Assembly (NCBI GenBank): GCA_017881765.1
Contig: JADGQN010000119.1
Span: 1 to 10,838, forward strand
Reading direction: 5' to 3'
Source of the DNA: Syntrophobacterales bacterium
GTDB lineage: Bacteria; Desulfobacterota; Syntrophorhabdia; Syntrophorhabdales; WCHB1-27
Length of the DNA stretch: 10,838 bases
This document shows, piece by piece, positions 1 through 6,080 of the stretch. Numbering within the stretch: position 1 is the first letter of the stretch; every line of letters starts with the position of its first letter. Under the pieces are notes generated by a model. The model searched no databases. It was not told the DNA's origin and saw only the letters and a list, made by a program, of their open reading frames with translations. A program made the translations under genes and the position numbers.

Positions 1-834
1 CCCGGGACAGGCCAGACGACAAACCACCTCAAGATGGTTGCGGAGACGCTGCAGGTGCCCATGGGAAGGGTCTCTCTGTCACCTCCCGATTCCATGATCA
101 ACCCGTACGAGTTCGGCGCAGCAGGTTCCCGAGGCACGTACGCCATAGGAACAGCCGCAATTAATGCGTCTGAGGATGCGCTTCGAAAACTCTTTGAATT
201 GGCTGCACCGCTGTTGGATGCTGAAGCGAGTGAACTGGAGACAATCGACGGCTTGATCTTCGGGAGGCGCAAGCCCGACAAGAAGATCCCCTGGAAGGCT
301 GCGATGGGGGTCGACCGTACGATCGTCGGTTACGGACGATTCGAGCCTGACCACACCCTGACCAACTGCATCATGAGCTTCGTCGAAGTTGAAGTTGACA
401 CTGAGACCGGGAAGGTGAGGCTGCTCAGAGTGGTCAATGCCACGGATGCAGGACAGATTATCGATCCTCAAGGTCTGGAAGGGCAGCTAAACGGTTGTCT
501 TGGCTCGGCAGGCATAGATACCGCCATCTTCGAAGAAATGGTGCTCGACCGCACCACAGGGCAGATGGTCAACGCCAACATGATCGATTACAAGTGGCGA
601 ACCTTCAAGGACTTGCCCAGAATAGACAATGTAATTCTGGAGACACCCTTTCCAACGCATCGCTTCCACGCGGTAGGCATAGGAGAGGTGGCTACTTCAC
701 CGGGTCCTTCGGCAGTGCTCATGGCTGTTTCAAACGCTGTCGGAGCCTGGCTGCACGAGTATCCTCTCACCCCGGACAAAGTCTTAAAAGCCTTGGGTAA
801 AATAAAGGATGCGAAAATGAGAGGTGCACAATGA
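1..834 (+). CDS. Molybdenum hydroxylase large (Mo-cofactor) subunit, C-terminal part, cut by window edge
   Basis: This is the C-terminal 277 residues of a xanthine-dehydrogenase-family catalytic subunit. The frame is open from base 1 and reads PGTGQTTNHLKMVAE, which aligns with HGTGQKSNYLKMVAE inside the complete paralogue at 3777-6080, so the ATG at 34 is an internal methionine and the true start lies outside the window. The portion covers the second Mo-pterin-binding domain. It includes the GSRGTYAIG loop, the FVEVEVDTETGKV strand region and HAVGIGE, whose Glu (codon 685-687) sits where the family's catalytic base lies. By eye it is roughly 65-70% identical to its paralogue. The stop overlaps the next start as ATGA (831-834), implying translational coupling. 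Family assignment is secure. The substrate cannot be told from this part. Confidence 0.93.
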   Translation, partial: PGTGQTTNHLKMVAETLQVPMGRVSLSPPDSMINPYEFGAAGSRGTYAIGTAAINASEDALRKLFELAAPLLDAEASELETIDGLIFGRRKPDKKIPWKAAMGVDRTIVGYGRFEPDHTLTNCIMSFVEVEVDTETGKVRLLRVVNATDAGQIIDPQGLEGQLNGCLGSAGIDTAIFEEMVLDRTTGQMVNANMIDYKWRTFKDLPRIDNVILETPFPTHRFHAVGIGEVATSPGPSAVLMAVSNAVGAWLHEYPLTPDKVLKALGKIKDAKMRGAQ

Positions 835-3185
835 AATCATTCACCCATTACGATGTGGGAACAATTGAAGAAGCGGTCAAGCTTCTCAAGAACTATAAAG
901 GCAAGGCAAAAATCAACGCAGGCGGCACCGATCTGTTGGGAGCCTTGAAACAGGGAAGTCTGCGTGACTATCCCGAAGCGATAATAAATATAAAGGACGT
1001 CAAAGGACTCGACGCTATAAAGCAAGATAAGGCTGGACTCAGGATAGGGGCTCTCACTAAACTGGCGGACATAGTAAACTCGCCGATAGTTAAAGAATCC
1101 TACCCGGTACTTGCGGATGCGGCAAAGTCAGTGGCCACTCCGCTTATCCGCAACATGTGCACCATAGGCGGAAACCTCGCGCAGGATGTGCGCTGCTGGT
1201 ACTACCGTTACCCGCAGCAGATCGGTGGACCTATCACGTGTCTTCGAAAGGGCGGGAAGATCTGCAACGCGCTGATGGGTGACAATCGGTACCATTCTCT
1301 GTTCGGAGCAGCGCCCCTCGAGACGTACCCTTGCTCTTCGGGCTGTCCGGCGCATATCGACATGCCCTCGTACCTGGCCATGGTGAGGGCCGGCGACATG
1401 ATGGAAGCTGCACGCAGGATGCTCGTGTTCAATCCTGTTCCGGCAATAACAGGCCGGGTCTGCCCTATTTTCTGTGAACCTGAGTGTAACCGGAGCGCAT
1501 TCGACGAACCTGTCGCAATAAGATGCGTGGAGCGGTCCGTGGGCGATTATATCCTGGAGAGGGCGAGCGACTTCTTCGCGCCGCCGGAACATGAATCGGG
1601 CAGAACCATCGCCATCGTTGGGTCGGGGCCGGCCGGGATGTCCGCGGCCTATTATCTGAGAAAGGCCGGCCACCGGGTGAAGGTATTCGAGAAAATGAAG
1701 GAAGCCGGCGGCATGCTTCTTTACAGCATACCTTCATATCGTCTGCCCAAGGACGTGGTAAGAAGGCAGGTGCGGGCCCTGGAGGGCATGGGCGTCAAAT
1801 TCCAGGTCGGGGTCAACGTGGGGAAAGATGTGACCCTCGCCGAGCTGATGAGGCGCTTTGCTGCCGTCTTTGTGGCTGCAGGCGCCTGGAAAGAGAGGCC
1901 GCTGGGTATAAAGGGCGAGAAGATCGCTCTGTCCGGCCTCGCATTCCTGAACAGGGTAAATGCAGGTGACACGGCTATACCGGGAAAGAAGGTGGCGGTT
2001 GTCGGTGGCGGCAATGTGGCCATGGATGTGGCGCGTACATTGCTGCGACTGGGTGCGGAACCGGTGGTCTTATACCGGCGTACCCGGGACGAAATGCCTG
2101 CGTTCAGGGACGAGCTGGAAAAGGCGACTGAAGAAGGGATCGAATTTCAGTTCCTCACGCTGCCGACCGAGGCTGTGAAAAATAACGGTTCAATAAGCGT
2201 CACGTGTAGGCGCATGAAGCTCGGCGCCCCGGATGCGTCGGGCCGGCCGCAGCCCGTACCCATTGCGGGTTCGGAATTCATCGCAACGTTTGACGCTCTG
2301 ATCAAAGCGATCGGTGAAGAGCCCGATACTACGCTTCTTCCTGCTGAGTTCAGCACAAGGTCAAGCAATACAGGATCTACGGCGCGCCTCGGCAAGAACC
2401 TCTTTGCCGGAGGAGACCTTGTAACCGGCCCGTCGACTGTTGTCCAGGCCATAGCCGCGGGCAGGGAAGCGGCCGGCCTCATGGAATCGGCGCTAAAAAT
2501 CGGTAAGCCGGCAACCAGTGAACGTGGGACGGAGCGCGCCTTCAGCGAGCCATCGTTCGTGGCAACGGCCAGGGCCGGCATTCCGGAGGCGTCAATAACG
2601 GAAAGGATTAAGAGCCTGGAGATTGAAGATATACGGGGCCTCAGCCCGAAGGATATTGAGGCGGAAGCCCGCCGATGCTTCAATTGCGGATGTTTAGCAG
2701 TCGGCCCGTCTGATATCGGTGTGGCACTCGTAGCGCTGGATGCAACCATCGTCACTACCAGGAGAACTGTTGGTGCACTCGATTTCTTCAGCACCAGTGC
2801 GACCGAGGCAACAGTGCTCGACCCTGACGAGATGATAACCGAAATACGGGTACCAAGGCCGGCGGATGGCGCGAAGCAGAGCTTTCTTAAATTCACCTTG
2901 AGAGAACCGGTCGATTTTGCCATCGTCAGCGTCGCGTCCATGATCTCCATGAAAGATGGTCTGTGTGACGAGGCGCGCATCGTCCTTGGAGCCGTGGCGC
3001 CCTCGCCCATACGTGCATTCGCTGCGGAAGAGATGCTCAAAGGCAAACCCACCGATGAGACTGTCGCTGTTCTGGCCGCTGAAGCCGCCCTTGCAGAGGC
3101 GAAGCCTCTCGGCATGAATGCCTATAAGGCGGAAATAGCCAAGGCGCTTATAAAGCGGGCCATACTGGGCCAGCCTGCTTCATGA
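831..3185 (+). CDS. Medium (FAD) subunit of molybdenum hydroxylase with nested GltD-like NAD(P)H oxidoreductase, copy 1
   Basis: 784 residues, far longer than the usual ~290-325 for this subunit. Residues 1-159 are the N-terminal FAD-binding half, with NAGGTDL (29-35) and TIGGNLAQD (111-119). Cys122, Cys137 and Cys145 follow with the spacing of the extra [4Fe-4S] cluster of 4-hydroxybenzoyl-CoA reductase. Residues ~160-620 are a GltD/NfnB/DPD-like module: C168-x3-C172-P, VC211PIFC215EPEC219, FAD fingerprint VGSGPAG (263-269), NAD(P) fingerprint VGGGNVAMD (391-399) followed by YRRTRDEMPA (415-424), and GGDLVTGPSTVVQA (527-540). Then EARRCFNCGC (612-621) leads back into the host, AVGPSDIGVALVALDA, and residues 622-784 are the flavoprotein C-terminal domain. 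The start at 831 has GAGGTG (821-826 is GAGGTG) just upstream and overlaps the preceding stop. YRRT suggests NADPH preference (inference). Probably cytoplasmic; no signal peptide is seen. Confidence 0.92.
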   Translation: MKSFTHYDVGTIEEAVKLLKNYKGKAKINAGGTDLLGALKQGSLRDYPEAIINIKDVKGLDAIKQDKAGLRIGALTKLADIVNSPIVKESYPVLADAAKSVATPLIRNMCTIGGNLAQDVRCWYYRYPQQIGGPITCLRKGGKICNALMGDNRYHSLFGAAPLETYPCSSGCPAHIDMPSYLAMVRAGDMMEAARRMLVFNPVPAITGRVCPIFCEPECNRSAFDEPVAIRCVERSVGDYILERASDFFAPPEHESGRTIAIVGSGPAGMSAAYYLRKAGHRVKVFEKMKEAGGMLLYSIPSYRLPKDVVRRQVRALEGMGVKFQVGVNVGKDVTLAELMRRFAAVFVAAGAWKERPLGIKGEKIALSGLAFLNRVNAGDTAIPGKKVAVVGGGNVAMDVARTLLRLGAEPVVLYRRTRDEMPAFRDELEKATEEGIEFQFLTLPTEAVKNNGSISVTCRRMKLGAPDASGRPQPVPIAGSEFIATFDALIKAIGEEPDTTLLPAEFSTRSSNTGSTARLGKNLFAGGDLVTGPSTVVQAIAAGREAAGLMESALKIGKPATSERGTERAFSEPSFVATARAGIPEASITERIKSLEIEDIRGLSPKDIEAEARRCFNCGCLAVGPSDIGVALVALDATIVTTRRTVGALDFFSTSATEATVLDPDEMITEIRVPRPADGAKQSFLKFTLREPVDFAIVSVASMISMKDGLCDEARIVLGAVAPSPIRAFAAEEMLKGKPTDETVAVLAAEAALAEAKPLGMNAYKAEIAKALIKRAILGQPAS
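1308..2690 (+). other. Inserted GltD/NfnB-like module inside medium subunit copy 1
   Basis: Approximate bounds of the domain nested within the FAD-subunit gene (residues ~160-620). It contains two presumed [4Fe-4S] ligand groups, an FAD-binding Rossmann fold and an NAD(P)-binding Rossmann fold in the order known for glutamate synthase small subunit, NfnB and dihydropyrimidine dehydrogenase. The conserved segment AITGRVCPIFCEPECNR and the GGM-YSIP-RLPK stretch are hallmarks of that family. Exact edges are judged by eye from where host homology stops (after GDNRYHSLFG) and resumes (before LAVGPSD). Confidence 0.85.
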
Positions 3186-3217
3186 ACAGGAGAGAGGTCC
3201 CACGCGTCATTATCAGC
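3182..3217 (+). pseudogene. 36-bp relic of the 5' end of an MFS transporter gene
   Basis: Immediately after medium-subunit copy 1, the ATGA overlap and the following bases match the start of the intact transporter gene at 8449-8484 at 29 of 36 positions without gaps. The translation MNRREVPRVIIS parallels MNKREITGIMIS. Homology stops abruptly at 3217 and is followed by the ribosome-binding site of the small-subunit gene. This frame runs on to a TGA at 3320-3322 but the rest has no resemblance to the transporter. It is read as what remained when the transporter of the first operon copy was lost. It is too short to be functional. Confidence 0.7.
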
Positions 3218-3224
3218 TATGGAC

Positions 3225-3230
3225 AGGAGG
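3225..3230 (+). promoter_or_regulatory. Shine-Dalgarno site deciding the small-subunit start
   Basis: AGGAGG lies six bases before the ATG at 3237. An in-frame ATG at 3219 lies upstream of this site and has no comparable signal, and the extra residues it would add (MDRRLS) are encoded by the ribosome-binding site itself. The start is therefore set at 3237. Confidence 0.85.
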
Positions 3231-3236
3231 TTAAGC

Positions 3237-3773
3237 ATGGCGAAAGGCAAAACAATCCGGACGCGAAGGAAAGCCCTCGAGACCGAATCGATCAGGCTCG
3301 TGATAAATGGACAGACCTATGATCTCAACATCGGCAGCAGATTCGGTGAGGTCGAACCGTTTCACACTCTTTCGCAGACCCTTCGGGATACTCTGGGCTT
3401 GACAGGAACGAAACTCTCGTGCGACCAGGGGGCTTGCGGCGCGTGCACGGTGATCATGGACGGTCATGCTGTGCTATCGTGCAAGCTTTTGACCGTGGAA
3501 TGCGACGGTAAAACGATCACCACGATCGAAGGCTTGAGAGACCGGGATACGGGTGAGCTCGATCCGCTTCAGAAGGCGTTCATAGACTACACAGCCTTCC
3601 AGTGCGGCTTCTGCACGCCGGGCATGATAATGACGGCCAGGGCCCTCCTCGACGAGCGTCCCTCGCCCTCTGAGGATGAAGTGAAAGAGGCCCTATCGGG
3701 CAACTTCTGCCGGTGCATCAGTCACTATCAAGTAATCAAGGCTATCATGTCAGTGGCGCAGAAGGAGAGGTAG
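3237..3773 (+). CDS. Molybdenum hydroxylase small subunit, two [2Fe-2S] clusters
   Basis: 178 residues; the electron-transfer subunit linking the Mo site to the flavin subunit. The cysteine pattern is complete: C62-x4-C67-x2-C70-x11-C82 forms the plant-ferredoxin-type cluster, and C123-x2-C126-x31-C158-x1-C160 forms the second cluster in the all-helical domain, close to the Mo-pterin in solved relatives. Key segments are LTGTKLSCDQGACGACTV and FQCGFCTPGM. The N-terminus carries about 20 extra basic residues before the first strand. A short extra segment around NIGSRFGEV precedes the TLSQTLRD helix, longer than in typical XdhC/CoxS/HcrC proteins. It follows the relic at 3182-3217 and ends three bases before the large-subunit ATG. 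Family certain; substrate not deducible. Confidence 0.96.
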   Translation: MAKGKTIRTRRKALETESIRLVINGQTYDLNIGSRFGEVEPFHTLSQTLRDTLGLTGTKLSCDQGACGACTVIMDGHAVLSCKLLTVECDGKTITTIEGLRDRDTGELDPLQKAFIDYTAFQCGFCTPGMIMTARALLDERPSPSEDEVKEALSGNFCRCISHYQVIKAIMSVAQKER

Positions 3774-3776
3774 ACC

Positions 3777-6080
3777 ATGGATGAAATGGATGACAAGCGC
3801 GTCAACTACAGGTACATAGGCAAACCGATGGCCCGAAGGGACGCGATGGACATCGTCACCGGGGCAGTGCAATATACGGATGATCTGAAGTTTCAGAACC
3901 TTCTCTACGGCAAGGTGCTCAGAAGTCCCTATGCCCATGCTCTGATCAGGAGCATTGACAAGAGCAAGGCCCTGGCGCTCACCGGAGTGAAAGCCGTCCT
4001 CACCTGGCAAGACATCCCCGACTTCCGGGGCGGCACACCCCGCAACGTGCGCGTCCTCGACAAGAAGGTGAGGTATATGGGCGATGCGGTGGCTCTTGTC
4101 GCGGCGACGACCGAAGAGATCGCTGACGAGGCCCTCGATCTGATAGAGGTTGAGTACGAAGTGCTGCCCGCGGTTTTCGACATAGATTCGGCTCTCAAGC
4201 CCGGCGCACCTGCTGTGTACGAGGAGTATCCGGACAACATCCTGCCCGGCGGCACGATCATCTACGGAGAGAACTGTCTCAAAGGCGTGGTCAGGGGCGA
4301 TGTAAACAGAGGTTTCTCCGAGGCGGATGTGATCGCGGAAGGGACTTTCGGATACGAGAACATCCCGAATGCCCTGCCTCCTGAATCAGTTGGCGCCGTG
4401 GCCCTCTGGGAAGAACCGAACAGGGTGACCGTCTGGGGAACCACCCAGGCGCCATACCTTGACAAAGTGACCCTCTTCCACGTCTTCAACAGGCAGGTGG
4501 AGATAAGGACCATCGCGCCTCAGTGCGGCGGCGGTTTCGGCACCAAGATCATGTGCTGGCTCGTACAGTCCTACGCCATACTGTTGAGCAGGGCAACGAG
4601 GCAACCAGTGAAGGTTATGTTCACCAAAGAGGAGCATATGGCCAACTTCACGCTGAGGGTGGGCTCCCGAATTAATGCGAAGGTCGGCATGAAAAAAGAC
4701 GGCACGCTCACGGCCATACAGGGGACCTGGTACGTGGATACGGGATACTATTCCTTCACGACCCAGGCGCAGGTCGCCATCGGATCGGGCGAACTGATGA
4801 TCATGGCCCAGTGTCCCAACTGGGACCTGAAGAATCATGTTGTTGTGACGAATCGCAATGCTTCAGGCGCCACGCGGGGCTTCGGCGGCCAGGAGCTGAA
4901 GTGCTCTTTCATCCCCCTCCTTTGTCTCGCCATGGAAAAAGCAAATCTCGACCCCTTTGAGGTACTCAAGAAAAATTACGTAAAACCCGGCGGAGGCTAC
5001 TACTGGCGAGATGGCAACTGGTACAACTTCAGGGGCGTGGATTTCTCGAAGGCCATGAATGAGGGCGCTGAAAAGTTCGGATGGAAAGAAAAATGGAAGG
5101 GTTGGTTGAGGCCGACCCTGGTTGAGGGTGCGAGACGGAGGGGCATAGGTGTCGGCGTGCACGGTAACGCTGACATTGGCGAGGACGCCGCAGAGGCCTA
5201 TGTGCAGTTGGGCTATAACAGCACTGCCACGATTTTTCTCTGCGTTACCGAGCATGGCACCGGGCAGAAGAGCAACTACCTGAAAATGGTCGCTGAGGTG
5301 CTGCAGATACATCCGGAGCGTATCTCGATGACTCCTGCGGATTCGCTCGTGACGCCCTTTGAATTCGGGCCGGTGGGTTCCAGAGGGACCTATGCCATCG
5401 GCAGTGCTGTCATCAGGGCTGCCGAGGATGCTCGAAAGAAGCTTCTTGAATTTGCAGCGCCGAAGCTTGGTGTGATGGCGGACGAGCTTGACACCGCTGA
5501 CGGCGTCGTTTTCGTGAAATCGGACCCCCGGAAGGGAATAAAGTGGCGCGCCATGGGTAATGACCGGACCATACTCGGGTACGGCCGTTTTGAGCCCGAT
5601 TTTACCATGTGCAACTTCATGATGAGCTTTGTGGAAGTCGAAGTGGATACGGAGACGGGAAAGGTGACGCTCCTTAAGGTCGTCAACGCAACCGATGTCG
5701 GTCAGATCATTGATCCCCACGGGCTCGAAGGGCAGCTCAACGGCTGCATCGGTTCAGCGGGCATCGACAGTGCCATCTTCGAAGAAACGGTCCTTGACCG
5801 CCGCACGGGCCACATCATGAATGCGAACCTTATCGACTACAAGTGGCGGACTTCAGCAGAGTTGCCCGCACTCGAACATGTGGTACTCGAGACGCCGTTT
5901 CCGAGTCACCGTTTTCATGCCGTAGGCGTCGGGGAAATTGCCACGTCGCCAGGGCCTTCTGCAATACTCATGGCTGCGTCGAATGCCGTGGGTACCTGGC
6001 TCTATGAATACCCGGTCACGCCGCAGAGAATACTCAAGGCCCTTGGAAAGACGGGAAATGAACCCGGAGGTGCCAGATGA
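3777..6080 (+). CDS. Molybdenum hydroxylase large (Mo-cofactor, catalytic) subunit, complete
   Basis: 767 residues, the normal length for CoxL/HcrA-type subunits. Residues ~20-135 are the a/b-hammerhead domain (IGKPMARRDAMDIVTGA, then LRSPYAHA). Residues ~150-690 hold the two Mo-pterin-binding domains, with QCGGGFGTK (249-257), SGATRGFGGQE (363-373), EHGTGQ (492-497), GSRGTYAIG (534-542) and HAVGVGE, whose Glu720 aligns with the catalytic Glu of the family. The enzyme would hydroxylate or reductively dehydroxylate a substrate at an oxo-Mo-pterin centre. Size, partners and the HcrB-like medium subunit fit a 4-hydroxybenzoyl-CoA-reductase relative, but xanthine, nicotinate or other N-heterocycle enzymes cannot be excluded. 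AAGGAG at 3762-3767 supports the start. The stop overlaps the next ATG (6077-6080). Cytoplasmic; no Tat signal. Confidence 0.95.
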   Translation: MDEMDDKRVNYRYIGKPMARRDAMDIVTGAVQYTDDLKFQNLLYGKVLRSPYAHALIRSIDKSKALALTGVKAVLTWQDIPDFRGGTPRNVRVLDKKVRYMGDAVALVAATTEEIADEALDLIEVEYEVLPAVFDIDSALKPGAPAVYEEYPDNILPGGTIIYGENCLKGVVRGDVNRGFSEADVIAEGTFGYENIPNALPPESVGAVALWEEPNRVTVWGTTQAPYLDKVTLFHVFNRQVEIRTIAPQCGGGFGTKIMCWLVQSYAILLSRATRQPVKVMFTKEEHMANFTLRVGSRINAKVGMKKDGTLTAIQGTWYVDTGYYSFTTQAQVAIGSGELMIMAQCPNWDLKNHVVVTNRNASGATRGFGGQELKCSFIPLLCLAMEKANLDPFEVLKKNYVKPGGGYYWRDGNWYNFRGVDFSKAMNEGAEKFGWKEKWKGWLRPTLVEGARRRGIGVGVHGNADIGEDAAEAYVQLGYNSTATIFLCVTEHGTGQKSNYLKMVAEVLQIHPERISMTPADSLVTPFEFGPVGSRGTYAIGSAVIRAAEDARKKLLEFAAPKLGVMADELDTADGVVFVKSDPRKGIKWRAMGNDRTILGYGRFEPDFTMCNFMMSFVEVEVDTETGKVTLLKVVNATDVGQIIDPHGLEGQLNGCIGSAGIDSAIFEETVLDRRTGHIMNANLIDYKWRTSAELPALEHVVLETPFPSHRFHAVGVGEIATSPGPSAILMAASNAVGTWLYEYPVTPQRILKALGKTGNEPGGAR

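Larger units (their letters stand above)
1..3217 (+). repeat. Tandem operon duplication, left copy
   Basis: The left copy of a diverged direct repeat comprising the large-subunit tail, the medium subunit and the first 36 bp of a transporter gene. It aligns with 5253-8484. Gene order, ATGA overlaps and domain insertion are all shared. Most wobble positions differ, so the duplication is not recent. The left end of the repeat lies outside the window. Confidence 0.85.

Noticed and set aside
34..36. ATG at 34 as the start of the first large-subunit gene
   Set aside because: The frame is open to base 1 and the upstream residues (PGTGQTTNHLK) align with internal residues of the complete paralogue, so this is an internal methionine of a gene cut by the window.
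2147..3115. Long - strand open frame (322 codons) inside medium-subunit copy 1, and a similar one at 7195-8409 in copy 2
   Set aside because: Both are low-complexity Ser/Ala/Arg-rich shadows opposite well-supported + strand genes, produced by GC-rich codon use. No domain or start signal is evident.
3219..3221. Upstream ATG for the small subunit
   Set aside because: The strong AGGAGG lies between it and the ATG at 3237, with ideal spacing only to the latter.
3255..3300. Arg-rich N-terminus of the small subunit as a Tat export signal
   Set aside because: There is no hydrophobic segment after the RR and no SRRxFLK-like pattern; the enzyme appears cytoplasmic.
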